A DNA stretch of 64,000 bases, taken from Dichetophora obliterata (lineage: Eukaryota; Arthropoda; Insecta; Diptera; Sciomyzidae). How positions within the stretch are numbered: the first letter of the stretch is position 1; every line of letters begins with the position of its first letter. The translations under genes and the position numbers were made by a program. The notes beneath the pieces are model-generated. The model ran no database searches, was not told the origin of the DNA, and worked only from the letters and a program-made list of their open reading frames with translations. This document shows, piece after piece, positions 10,363 to 20,754 of the stretch. The stretch covers positions 24,174,319-24,238,318 of the forward strand of contig OY986439.1 in NCBI GenBank assembly GCA_963920525.1, in the 5' to 3' direction.

Positions 10363-12809
10363 AGGTGCCCCTAGACTATATGTTTCATACAGATAAAGAT
10401 GACAGGTCAAAAAAGTTACATACCGAATTTCATCTGTGTGTCAAAATTAAGTTTTTGTCTTTCAGTTTTTTTCTTTCGTCTCCACACTATCTAACACGTC
10501 ATTTGAAAATAAAATACAGCTTTTGAAATTTTTGTAAACCGTAAAGCTCTAAAGTGTCCTCCTTTGGCCATTCAAACTAAGAATAAATTCATTACAAATC
10601 AATTTATTGAATAAATATCTTAAAACTTGCATTTTCTTCCATTTTCACATACAAAATTTATCAAACTGACCAGTGGCGTAAAAAGCGGGCCCGCAGAGCC
10701 CGCGTTGCGGGCGGGCGCAACTAAGCTAGGGGCGCCCTCAAGTACCTTGATGAAATTGATAACTAAAGTGGAGAACGACGCACAGTGTAAAATAAGCGGC
10801 CAAAAACCTAATATATCGACGTTTGAATTTTTCCAAATTTTTATAGCTTTCAATAGAAAATATCTTAGGCGAAAAAATCAAAATGATTTTTTTTTAAAGT
10901 TGCATTTTTAAAAATACAATTTTTCTTGTTATTAAAATTATATATTTTTTTTAAAAATTTCTTATGTCTGGCAAGTTTAAAATTTCTTATGTCTGGCAAC
11001 ATTACTGTTTATGTTAAAATTTTGAAGATATGGTTTTAAGCTTATCATAAAAGTAAACATTACAAGCGGTATACAAATTTCTTAATATTCAATTTTTAAA
11101 AGTGTTAAAAAAATAATTTTGAGAAAGATTGACTATAAGTTTTTCACGAAAACATCATTAGAACTGCGTTGCACGAAATCAAAAAAAAAAAATCTTGCGA
11201 ATACTTGGTTATACGTTTTTTATGGTGACCTGTTTAGTTAAAATTTGAGATATATTTGATGTATGGCAGCTGATTATTTTTCAAACTTTTCACTTATTTA
11301 CAAACACAAAAAAAAACTCAATTTTTAAAATTTCCTTGCTGTTATCAAAAAATCTTACAAATATAAACAGAAACGTAGTTAATTTGTGTGGGTGGTATTT
11401 TACAAGGCTGAGTTAATTTTTAATTTTAATTCTTAAGTAGTTTGTTGTTATATAATTCTTAAATGTGTTAACTTATAAATGTATTATTACTTGTTGTTAT
11501 CTATTTCAATTTCAATTTTAATTCAATTTCAATTACAATTTTAATTCTAATTTTTAATTTTAATTCTTAAGGGTTTTGTTGTTATACATATATTCTAATT
11601 TTTGGCATGCACAAGAAATCTTTTCTTATATGCTAACATACCTGCTCAATAAATACAAATACAAATACTAAAATATAATTAATCACAAAAGAAATTTATG
11701 TAGCAAACTTCGTTGTTTTGAGACAAGACTGAGGTTTTAGGCAAAAATGGGTTTCGTTTATATTGGAGGTGGGTGTGGCAGAGGTCGGGTTTTTATAACT
11801 TTTTCAAGATTTCTTAATTTTGTCATGAAAGCTATTCGTTTCAATTTTCATAGCTCTACGATAACTCTTTCTTTTTTTGGCCAAGAATGGGGACGTTACA
11901 CTGTGCGACGTTTGTGCTGAAATAAAATTTAAGTCCCGTACATACGATTGAGCAGGGTGCAATAATCGACGTCAAAAAAACCGACTATTTTGAGCAAAAG
12001 TCGTCATTGTTTGGCAAAATTCGATTATGGTCGGAGTCGATGAGCAGGTTTGCTTTCATATTTTCAGCAAGTCATCAACTGATGTTATTTTAATCACTCA
12101 ATTGGTCATATTTTGTGACGTTAGCAAATTCTTTAGTCAACAGGTAACGTCAAATACAAAACATTTAATATAATCATCTTAAACTTATCATTTCACTAAT
12201 AAAAAAATTATTGATCCCATTAATTCAAACTTTAAGTTTGTTTACTTTTTTAAATAATTAATATGCGATGTTTTCTTTTTTTACCTACTTTGTGATAACA
12301 TCTTACAAATTCTATTATATTTGATATTATAAAAGTATTTCTTACGTTATTGCTTTTTTTTTAACAAATTCTATTAAAATAAAATATAACTTTATTTATA
12401 AATAAGATATTTTTAAAATGTAACTGTTGTAATAAATGATGATCATCATATGACCATTGAATTAAAAAAGCCTCTTTTTGTTCTTTTTTTTTTGTCAAGA
12501 GCTCTCTTGTTTTCTCCTACGCTTCTAGTAACCTAGTAATAACATAGTTTTATTCTAAAAGTAAATAGCAGGGCGCTTTTAGAAACCTGCGGGCGGGCGC
12601 ACAAAATATAGTTACGCTACTTAAACTGACATTTTGTACAGATGGGAAAACATACGAAATTAAAGACTGTTCTAATTCAAAATTTACAGACGCAAATACA
12701 AACGACATTACAAAACGACATTTTCATATGTTCCACACTATCTGTAGCTAAGAGACATTTGTAATTTTTTACGTGTCATATGTATGAAACATATAGTGTA
12801 GAGGCACTT
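10363..12809. mobile_element. TTA-flanked element (Harbinger-like) interrupted by a hAT
   Basis: The terminal repeats match over about 27 bases: left AGGTGCCCCTAGACTATATG, right its near-complement ending GGCACTT. TTA lies at 10360-10362 and 12810-12812. Without the nested hAT (10671-12622) it is only about 490 bp and non-coding, hence a MITE. TTA duplications are usual for PIF/Harbinger elements. Confidence 0.65.
10671..12622. mobile_element. Non-autonomous hAT nested in the TTA-flanked element
   Basis: It begins CAGTGGCGTAA and ends TTACGCTACTT, with a perfect 8-bp target duplication AAACTGAC at 10663-10670 and 12623-12630. GC-rich subterminal sequence (GCGGGCGGGCGC) is present near both ends. 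The interior is AT-rich, with no transposase ORF. A run at 11400-11680 of TTTCAATTTTAATT repeats ending AATAAATACAAATACAAATAC looks like the 3' tail of a truncated LINE, but this is weak. Confidence 0.8.
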
Positions 12810-13539
12810 TTATCAAAACAGTTGGTTTTCAATTATCTTTTAAAATGAAAATGAAAATGAAATCGCAGTTTCCATTATACGCATTATACGCTATGCTTAC
12901 ACCGCGTTGTTGTAAGCTGCGTATGTAAAATCGCTTAAATTTTTGTTGTTGCAAAATACGCTTCAGATAATAAATCGCCTTAACGCTATTCACATCATAA
13001 GTACGCCGTTCATTGAATACCACTATTATTTCTTTGTGGTATTTCTATTTTTTTTTAATTTTTTATTTATATGGGATCTATTGAGGTGTATATTAAAGCA
13101 TATGGGATTTTTAGTGGGATTTTTTAATGCATATGGGATTTTTGGTGGTATTTTGAAAAGCAGTGGTATTTTCGTGGTAATTTTTAATGTTCATGGCATT
13201 TTTTTCTGTAATTTTAATTGCGGTGGGAATTTATTTGTTTACCTTTACCATGGGAATTTTGGTGGTATATAATTTATGTTACTCTGGGAAAAAGGTAATT
13301 TTCGTGGGAATTGTTCCGAATTTTGACTGGCAACCTTGCTCAAAAGGCACCTGAAATAGTACCGCAGTAAGTCTGTATTATGTCAATAAATTGCTCAAAA
13401 ACTAGCGACTAGCGGCACAATAAACTGACGAGTGCCCGAATCGGTCTTCGTTCGTACATTATGCCTGCCCAATATGTTCCAGAACTAGCATTTCTTTCAG
13501 TGCAGAGGTCGGACATTTACCGACACGGGCACTGGACAT

Positions 13540-13870
13540 ATATCAGCTACTTTATTGACATCGCAACACATCAGAAACCAAGAACACATCAAGAAGCAGT
13601 GGACTTCTTCTGGTGAACGTACACCAAAAAAAGCCAAGGTGGGTCTGTCGAACGTCCAGACCCACCTGTGATCTTAGGTGCTTCCAAAAGGTCATAGCAA
13701 CATCCGTTGATTTCAAAGGCTTCTATAAACACATACTTTTAATAAAAGCAAATGACATCCGACTCGCCATTGAATTATCCATATATGCCAAAGGAGTTCG
13801 ATTAAGGAGTTCCCAAAAGAAATTTAATGTATCATCTAGGAATATAGATAGTAAAATTGTATCCGAATAG
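13540..13870 (+). pseudogene. mariner transposase fragment, middle region
   Basis: At about 13588-13640 one frame reads KKQWTSSGERTPKKAK. This corresponds to the conserved KQWTSPGERAPKKAK segment just after the first catalytic Asp of mariner transposases. A shifted frame immediately before it gives TSETKN (family TPETK), and KVIATSVDFKGF follows (family KVMATVFWDSRG). At least two indels are needed and no intact catalytic motif survives. It probably belongs with the helix-turn-helix fragment at 2213-2360. Confidence 0.55.
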
Positions 13871-14087
13871 CCTTAGAAACATTAATTTGATATCAACGAT
13901 TCTAAGCGCAAAAAAAAAATACCAATGAAGCAATCTAGAAGCAATCAATAAGGCCTGCCAAACCTGTTGAAATTTTTGTCGATAATATCTTTTATGCATG
14001 CCTTGCTGCAGTCATACCATAAAAACAATTCTAGTGACACTAAAAATATTTTGGAGTAAACTTAAATGCGTAAAAGTCGCGAATACT

Positions 14088-14325
14088 TGAAGACATGAGT
14101 GGTTGAAGGTGATATGTTGCATTTTCGGATTTTTTCTGTTCTATGCATGGATAAAGATGTAATGTATATACAAACAATTTTGAACCTTGTTTGTGGCTAT
14201 TTTCGAAAATCATTTCTTTACAAAATTTAATTTAGTACAGATTTCAGTGCAAATGCTAAACTTTGAACTCAATTTTCTTGAAATTACAGTATTGCGACAT
14301 ATCACCTTCATCCACTCATGTCTTC
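14088..14325. mobile_element. MITE with TGAAGACATGAGTGG ends
   Basis: Terminal repeats of about 33 bp with two or three mismatches: TGAAGACATGAGTGGTTGAA facing its complement. Length is about 238 bp, with no ORF. The target duplication is not resolved. Confidence 0.65.
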
Positions 14326-14882
14326 ATTTATAAATGTGAATACGTGAATTTGTGTTTTGTAACGTCACATGCAGTTCGTGTTTAACATTCACGTGTAGTT
14401 TGAGTGCGTGATTTTTTTTAATACTCTTAAATATACGTACTCAGTTGATCAGTTGATCTCGTATATAAGTTGGTGTCGGTTGTGTTTTATCGTGTTATGT
14501 AAAAGCCTTTGTTTGTTATATTCGTGAGTGTATTAAAATAGTTAAAATAGTTTCAATATAGTAATTATTTAAATATCATATTTACTATACTAACAACATT
14601 AATATAAAACTGTTCGCTTAAATAATAATTGTGCATTTAAGTTGTGTAAGTTTAATTCTTGCATTTTAACTTTGTTTAACTTATTTAGTTAATGCAGTGT
14701 TGTTGTTGTTTTTGCATGCTTGCGGTGTTTTAGTTTCTTCTTTGTGCTGTGATTTGTTTATCTTCAGTTCAGTGAGTGTTGTTGTTTGTTTTTTGTTTTC
14801 TACTAAACTGTGCACACACTGTCTGAATAAAGTAACCCTGAAAGCACATTTTGCATCTGCTCATTTTTTTAAAAAATTAAAA

Positions 14883-15810
14883 ATGGATTATTTTTCTGCA
14901 GAAAATATCGTTGCTTGTTCTTTGGACGAACTTTGCAAAAGCCAAAACATTCTAAACCCCATGTTCAGCTGTTCTGGTCCATGTGAGCAGATGTTTCATG
15001 CATCTTGTGCCGGTATATCCAAATCATGCCTTGACGACTTAAAATCTCAGCGATCAGGCCTTCGCTGGTACTGTGCTTCGTGTAGGGCACTTTCCCCAGA
15101 TGAACTTTATTCAAAAATTAAGCTTTTTGGGGAAAGTCTTAACTCATTAAACAACAATTTTCGAGAAATTGTAACATTTTTTAGTGAAGTTAGGGCCGCA
15201 CCCAGTACCAGCGTCTATGATGAAAATTCCATTTCGGAAAATATCCCGCTTTCTTTGTCACAGACTGTTTCTTCAGGGACACAAACAATCCTATCATCAG
15301 AAGATCACATTATCGCAAAAAAAAAAGAGAAAAAATAAAAAAAATAATAAGAAGCGAAAATCATCTAGATCTACTTCTCAGGCCAAGCAGCCCTCAGCAC
15401 CGCTTTTGAACAGGAACACTCCAGTTACTTCCTCGTCACCTTCTAACATTCCTTCTTTGACTAATAGTTCAGTTTTGACTCCTATTGAGCCTAGAAATCT
15501 ATCAAGCTTAAGGGCAGTGTCGAGGAAAAAAAATGTATTTATTTCACGTCTTCAGCCCGACACAACTGTTGAAAATGTATTGACTTTTATCAAACATAAT
15601 AAATTGTTGAGTCAAAATGCATTTTATTCATGCAAAAAAATAGGTAATAAACCTTCCCATGCTTCCTTTATTCTCACAGTTCCAGCTGAAGAGTTTGCAA
15701 CTGTTCTAAACTCTAATTTGTGGACTGATAATATACTCGTTACAGAGTTTCAGCCTAAGAATAAGCCTAGAGGGACGACTCAAGCCGCTCGTCAATCCCA
15801 AAAAAACTGA
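14883..15810 (+). pseudogene. LINE ORF1, PHD-like zinc finger protein, frameshifted
   Basis: The ATG at 14883 opens a protein with a Cys/His cluster at residues 30-65 (CSGPCEQMFHASCAG ... WYCASC), the form of a PHD-type finger. Reading continues to 15338, where it stops in a long A-run region (15318-15345). The rest of ORF1 continues in the next frame to 15810. That part ends with an RRM-like nucleic-acid-binding module: FISRLQPDTTVENVL, then LWTDNILVTEF. A single indel in the A tract explains the break. ORF1 proteins bind the element's RNA and help form the retrotransposition particle. The upstream ORF from 14697 is probably 5' UTR. Confidence 0.75.
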
Positions 15811-18677
15811 ATAGGTTATCCCTTTACTATCAAAATGTAAGGGGATTACGCTCTAAGACGCGAGACATATTTTTAATGTCTCAGAATTTCTCTGAGGATA
15901 TTATCGCACTGACTGAAACTTGGTTAAACGGAAGCATTACTGACTTAGAATTGTTTGATAACAGTTTTGAAGTTTATAGAAGAGATAGACATGCTGACAA
16001 TACTTCTGCTGTCGGTGGAGGTGTCTTATTAGCTGTAAGGAACTCCTTCGTTAGTTCCATTATTGTTATTCCCTGCTCTGCTAACATCGAACTTATATGC
16101 GTCAAGGTTGTACATTCCAATTCTAATGTATATCTTATTAATGCATACGTTCCTCCTAAGAGCAGTGTAGAAGTTTATGCAAGCCTTGCGGATTGCATAG
16201 AATACGTTATAAGCATAATTGACGTTAATGACGACATTTTATTGTTAGGTGATTTTAATCTGCCTGACTTGAAATGGGAATCTTCTGACGATGATACATA
16301 TTTTTGTGCATCTAATTCGAAGACTCGCCAAGAGCATATATTTGTTGATAATATATGTTCTGACTTACAACAAGTGAGTTGTATTTATAATAGTCGTGAA
16401 AGACTTCTTGACCTGGTCTTAACTACAGATAGTAACAATGTGATTGTTGAGAGGGTCCCTCATGTTTTGACTGCTGTTGATGAATACCATCCACCATTGA
16501 GCATATGGTACAAATCAGACAGGGATAATATAGTAAAGTCTAACTCAATAGATAAAGTTTATGAATTCAATTTTAAAAAAGCTGACTTTTTGAAGTTGAA
16601 TCATTTACTTCAAAGTAAACTTCATGTTATTTTAGAATATGTTAATAATAACACTCTTGATAATTCAATTAATTTTTTTTATATGGAAATCTTTGCTATG
16701 TTTTCTCTGTCCGTGCCATATAGCCTAAAATTTACGAAAAATTGTGCTTACCCCTGGTACACAAAGGAGTTAAAGATTCTTCGCAACAGCAGGAATAGGG
16801 CATGGAAAAAATATGTCTGTAGCTTAGACTTGAATGACCTAGAAATCTACAAGTGTTTGTTTCTGGATTTTGAAAATTGCTCAGCTACCTTATATAAAAA
16901 TTATTTAGACAGTACTAAGCTGAGAATATTGTCTGATCCGAAGAAATTCTGGGGTTTCATAAACACCAAAAAAAAATCTGATGGATTCCCTTCATCATTT
17001 AAGACCTCTGACGGATTTACTGACGATCCTGTCGTAATTTGTGGTCTATTTGCCAATCTCTTTAAAGAGTCATTTTGTTCAGACTCTTTTAATCCTGATG
17101 AAGAGTACTTTGAATATATGAACTCTACACCCAGGGTTTCGTTGGATTCTATATCCTTTACTTCAGAGGATATTTTAAAGTATATTGGGTTGATCGATGA
17201 GGATTTTAATGCTGGACCTGACGGAATTCCTGCCGCAGTGTTAACACGATGTGGTTCCGTTCTAAGTCAACCACTGTCCATGTTATTCAATAAATCAATT
17301 AGCGAAAGTATTTTTCCACTTTTTTGGAAAAAATCTTTTATAGGTCCTATCTATAAAAAAGGTTGTAAGAACGATATAAACAACTACAGGCCTATCGCGA
17401 AACTCTCGTCAATTCCAAAACTTTTTGAGCGCCTCGTGTATGATCGTGTGAAAATTCACTGTGGGAAGGTCATGACAACTCGTCAGCATGGATTTGTTAC
17501 TGGCAGATCCACTGTGTCTAATCTCCTCGATTTTACAACGTTTTGCTTAAATTCATTTTATTCAGGTAACCAGGTCGACTGTATTTACACTAATTTTAGT
17601 AAAGCATTTGATAAACTGCCACATAACTTAATTCTATTTAAACTAAAGTTAATGGGTTTTCCACAATTTTTTGTATGCTGGATTCAATCGTATCTGACGG
17701 AGCTATCTTATCAAATACGATTTCGAGGCGTATTGTCAGCTGAATTTATTGCTGAATCAGGTGTTCCTCAAGGTAGCCACCTTGGTCCACTTCTGTTTAT
17801 TTTAGCCATTAATGATGTAACCCACATCATCAAACACTCTCATCTACTTATCTATGCAGATGACATGAAAATATACAGAACAATAGATGCTAAAGACAAT
17901 TCAGATCTGCTCCAGTCTGATTTGAAATCCTTTGAAATTTGGTGTTCTAAAAACAATATGTTTCTAAATCCAGATAAATGCCAAACTATGACCTTTTCGC
18001 GAAAAAGGAATAATTTAATTTTTGATTATACGATAAAAGATACGGCTTTAAATCGTGTAGATTCTGTCAAAGATCTTGGTATATGCATGGATTCTAAGCT
18101 ATCGTTTAACGTTCATATTGATTACATTTGTAAAAAAGCATCTTCTATGCTCGGGTTTATGAAACGCTGGGCCAAAGAATTTAATAGTATGATCACAACT
18201 ACAACGCTGTATTATGCAATTGTGCGACCTCACTTAGAGTATGCAAGTCAAGTTTGGTCCCCAAGTTACAATGTACATGTTGAACGTATAGAGAGAATCC
18301 AAAAACGTTTTGTTCGGTTTGCTCTAAGGGGCTTAAGTGCAACTGATACTTTAAACCTTCCTCCTTATGAGGATCATTTAAAACTTTTAAAAATGCAATC
18401 TTTGAATGAGAGAAGGAAGTCTGCAGATATCGTCTATTTACACCAACTCATAACTGGTGTATTCGATTCACCAGAACTTCTAACTCTTATAAATTTTAAC
18501 ACTAACCGTAGAAGCAGTAGAAATGCTAACAATTTAATTTACTTACCTTTTAGTAGAACAAATTATATGGCTACTGCTCCTTTACATCGCATGAGTACCT
18601 TTGTTAACAACTGTAGCTTTTTTGATGTTAACTTATCGAAAGGTCAACTCAAAAGTAGATTGAAAACTAATGTATGA
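15807..18677 (+). CDS. LINE ORF2, apurinic endonuclease plus reverse transcriptase
   Basis: The frame is open across the overlap with the ORF1 stop. The first ATG is at 15876 (933 residues from there), but conserved endonuclease residues (LYYQNVRGLR) begin upstream, so true initiation is probably by re-initiation. The endonuclease shows IIALTETW, GGGVLLAV and LLLGDFNLPD. Reverse transcriptase blocks follow: YRPIAKLSSIPKLFE, QHGFVTGRST, motif A, SGVPQGSHLGPLLF and YADD (residues 660-663). A C-terminal DLGICMDSKLSF/RPHLEYASQVW region completes it. Motif A reads YTNFSKAFD, with Asn at residue 573 where the catalytic Asp (TDFSKAFD) belongs. The endonuclease HP motif is EYHPPLS. The enzyme is therefore probably inactive despite the open frame. 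Confidence 0.9.
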   Translation: MNRLSLYYQNVRGLRSKTRDIFLMSQNFSEDIIALTETWLNGSITDLELFDNSFEVYRRDRHADNTSAVGGGVLLAVRNSFVSSIIVIPCSANIELICVKVVHSNSNVYLINAYVPPKSSVEVYASLADCIEYVISIIDVNDDILLLGDFNLPDLKWESSDDDTYFCASNSKTRQEHIFVDNICSDLQQVSCIYNSRERLLDLVLTTDSNNVIVERVPHVLTAVDEYHPPLSIWYKSDRDNIVKSNSIDKVYEFNFKKADFLKLNHLLQSKLHVILEYVNNNTLDNSINFFYMEIFAMFSLSVPYSLKFTKNCAYPWYTKELKILRNSRNRAWKKYVCSLDLNDLEIYKCLFLDFENCSATLYKNYLDSTKLRILSDPKKFWGFINTKKKSDGFPSSFKTSDGFTDDPVVICGLFANLFKESFCSDSFNPDEEYFEYMNSTPRVSLDSISFTSEDILKYIGLIDEDFNAGPDGIPAAVLTRCGSVLSQPLSMLFNKSISESIFPLFWKKSFIGPIYKKGCKNDINNYRPIAKLSSIPKLFERLVYDRVKIHCGKVMTTRQHGFVTGRSTVSNLLDFTTFCLNSFYSGNQVDCIYTNFSKAFDKLPHNLILFKLKLMGFPQFFVCWIQSYLTELSYQIRFRGVLSAEFIAESGVPQGSHLGPLLFILAINDVTHIIKHSHLLIYADDMKIYRTIDAKDNSDLLQSDLKSFEIWCSKNNMFLNPDKCQTMTFSRKRNNLIFDYTIKDTALNRVDSVKDLGICMDSKLSFNVHIDYICKKASSMLGFMKRWAKEFNSMITTTTLYYAIVRPHLEYASQVWSPSYNVHVERIERIQKRFVRFALRGLSATDTLNLPPYEDHLKLLKMQSLNERRKSADIVYLHQLITGVFDSPELLTLINFNTNRRSSRNANNLIYLPFSRTNYMATAPLHRMSTFVNNCSFFDVNLSKGQLKSRLKTNV

Positions 18678-18801
18678 TTAGATCTATGTAAACGCATGGT
18701 TAGTTGTTATGTTTTGTGTTGTCCCTGAGCCCAACCCATATTATGGTGGGTAAATTTTTCTCACTTTGGATTGTTTTGGACCGCTCTTATCGATATCATT
18801 G

Positions 18802-19122
18802 GGGCTATTCACGGTTTGAGCGTACTTTTAACAAATCGTATTTATAGCATTTGTTATTGTTTGAATTGTGAGCACCTCGCCATGTGACTGTCGTATAAAA
18901 AGACTGTGCAACTCTATGATGTATGTGATTATGCGGCTGTAGACAGAGCATAAAAATACGAGGTACAAAAAACACCTCCAAGGGCTGCTTTTATTTACGA
19001 GTGCCTGCGTATTTGCATTTGTATGCAAAACAACAGCAAAGCAAAATGCGCTTTCGTAAATTGGCGAACAAATAGCGGATCGAACAAATGGCAGACCAGC
19101 GTATTCGAACTGTGAATGGCCT
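18802..19122. mobile_element. MITE with GGGCTATTCACGGTTTGA ends
   Basis: The left end GGGCTATTCACGGTTTGA faces the complement of AAGGCCATTCACAGTTCGAA, an imperfect repeat of about 20 bp. The interior has no protein. The target duplication is uncertain (possibly ATTG). Confidence 0.55.
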
Positions 19123-20619
19123 TATTGAGATGTTTTCATGTTATTTGGGCTGGTTCTTAAGATGATCCAATGCGGAGAAAGTGCGAAAAAGCTGTAGTAG
19201 CTGAACTCTATTGTTATTGCATGTAAATACTCGAACTACTCGAGCTGACGTGAAAGTGGGAGCTCTAGATTTAAGCTTATCAATAGACATTTGTAAAATA
19301 ATTTTACTCTGTATCTTATCAAAATATATTTATTTTTAATAATTCTTAATTTTTTGTTTTTTTTTTGCACAACGTCAAAAAAAATGTGCTATTTCATGAA
19401 TTTCAGCATTTATGATTAAATCAAAAAGCTTTTGTTTTTACTGTTTGACTTAAAAAATGTATTTGTAATTTTTTGCTGCTATGCGAATATTATTTATTTG
19501 ATGCAACTAAATCAAGAAGTTGTTCTTTAGTCACTAATTCGATTTGTTGCTGATGTGCAACGCGACGCAATAAAGGGTTAATGTTTTTAATGAAAAGAAA
19601 TTGTTAAGTATTTTAAATTAATTTAACAAGTGTAATTATTTTTATTAAGAAAAAAAAAGAATGAAAATTGAGAATAAAATACTAACTTTACCCTAGAAAC
19701 ACTTTGAATTTTACTAATTCGTTTGTGATTTTTCTTATAAGAAAGTATAAAATGATAAAGGAATTGCAAGATATTGGATGTAGTGAGTAAATGATCAGAT
19801 TTGATATAAGTAATCTCAAAACCACCAAAAAAAAAAAACAAACATGATTAATTAAGACTAGTGATTGTCCCCCGAATATCGGGTGGGCTGGATATAAGCT
19901 TTAGAGATCTTTTTATTAGTATTATGACTGGTTTAAATAAAACCCTTTCGATATACTAATTTTAAGAGTCTAGAGAGTCGTTTCTGTGCAATAATCTAAT
20001 AACTTTGCATGAATTTATATAAAATGAACCTCATATTGGAATTTGACAGTGAAAAAACTTTAACCATTGTGCAGCCGTGCTAGAGGACTGTAACTGAGGG
20101 AATAAGTTGTAAGGAACCACTACATGGTTTAATACAGGGTTAGCTAAAACTACTTTGGATCCATATTATTCTATTGACTTCACCTTAATTTCCCCACTCG
20201 TGAATATAAAAGAAACATGAGCGCTCTTTTGTTAAATATTATAGCGATCAAATGTTTTTCATCCTTTTTGAATAGTTTTCGGTAAGATTAGTAAGAATAT
20301 GTAAGATTGAACTCCTCAAATATACCAAGTTGAACCATACTTTCTGTATTCAATTTTTTCACTCACATAATTTTTCATTTTACGAAGTTTTGCAATGGTA
20401 TAAACTCATTCCCTCATTTCAATACAATTTTTGCACTCGCAGATAAACGCCGCAAATAGCTCTAATTTCACAAAATTTTCACATGGCACCAACGCCGTAG
20501 AATGGGGGTTTAGTAATTAAACATTTTTTTTTATATATTAAATAAAAGCACAAATATTCCAAATTATTTTATTACCATAGCATGAAGATAAATTGAAAAT
20601 TGTTCAATGTACATACTTA
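19123..20619. other. AT-rich DNA, no gene seen
   Basis: No ORF with recognisable motifs, no terminal repeats and no RNA gene. Poly(A/T) tracts account for the short ORFs. Confidence 0.45.
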
Positions 20620-20754
20620 CAGCCGTATTCATAAAAAGTTACAAACCTCTTGTAAGCCCTTTGTAAGATAAATGCCTAAAAACGTTATTCATAAACGTTC
20701 AATAACGAAAAAAACCTCTTGTAAGAGCTTCACAAATGAGAGAATTTTAAAATA

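Larger units (their letters stand above)
2528..13338. mobile_element. Putative 10.8-kb hAT-like composite element carrying RpLP2
   Basis: The left end reads CAAGGTTGCCAG and the right end is its reverse complement CTGGCAACCTTG. Flanking 8-mers are CTCGAAAG (2520-2527) and CTCAAAAG (13339-13346), a 7/8 target duplication of hAT length. Inside each end are degenerate GGTATTTTT/GTGGTAATTTTTAAT repeats. Further in is an inverted motif, TGGTATTCGATGAACG near 2751 and its near-complement near 13005. Mariner halves flank the segment in the same orientation, as expected if it interrupted one. No transposase for it is seen. The alternative is two independent inverted MITEs of one family. Confidence 0.45.
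14330..18800 (+). mobile_element. CR1/Jockey-like non-LTR retrotransposon, near full length
   Basis: A PHD-like-finger ORF1 (14883-15810, frameshifted) and an endonuclease/reverse transcriptase ORF2 (to 18677) lie in the expected order, with ORF1's stop overlapping ORF2's frame. A PHD finger in ORF1 is known from CR1-like elements. The 5' UTR start and 3' end are not exactly placed; no target duplication was found. The region 18678-18800 is presumed 3' UTR. Confidence 0.85.

Noticed and set aside
14697..14882. Upstream extension of LINE ORF1
   Set aside because: Hydrophobic, low-complexity leader before the ATG at 14883; the conserved Cys cluster begins after that ATG.
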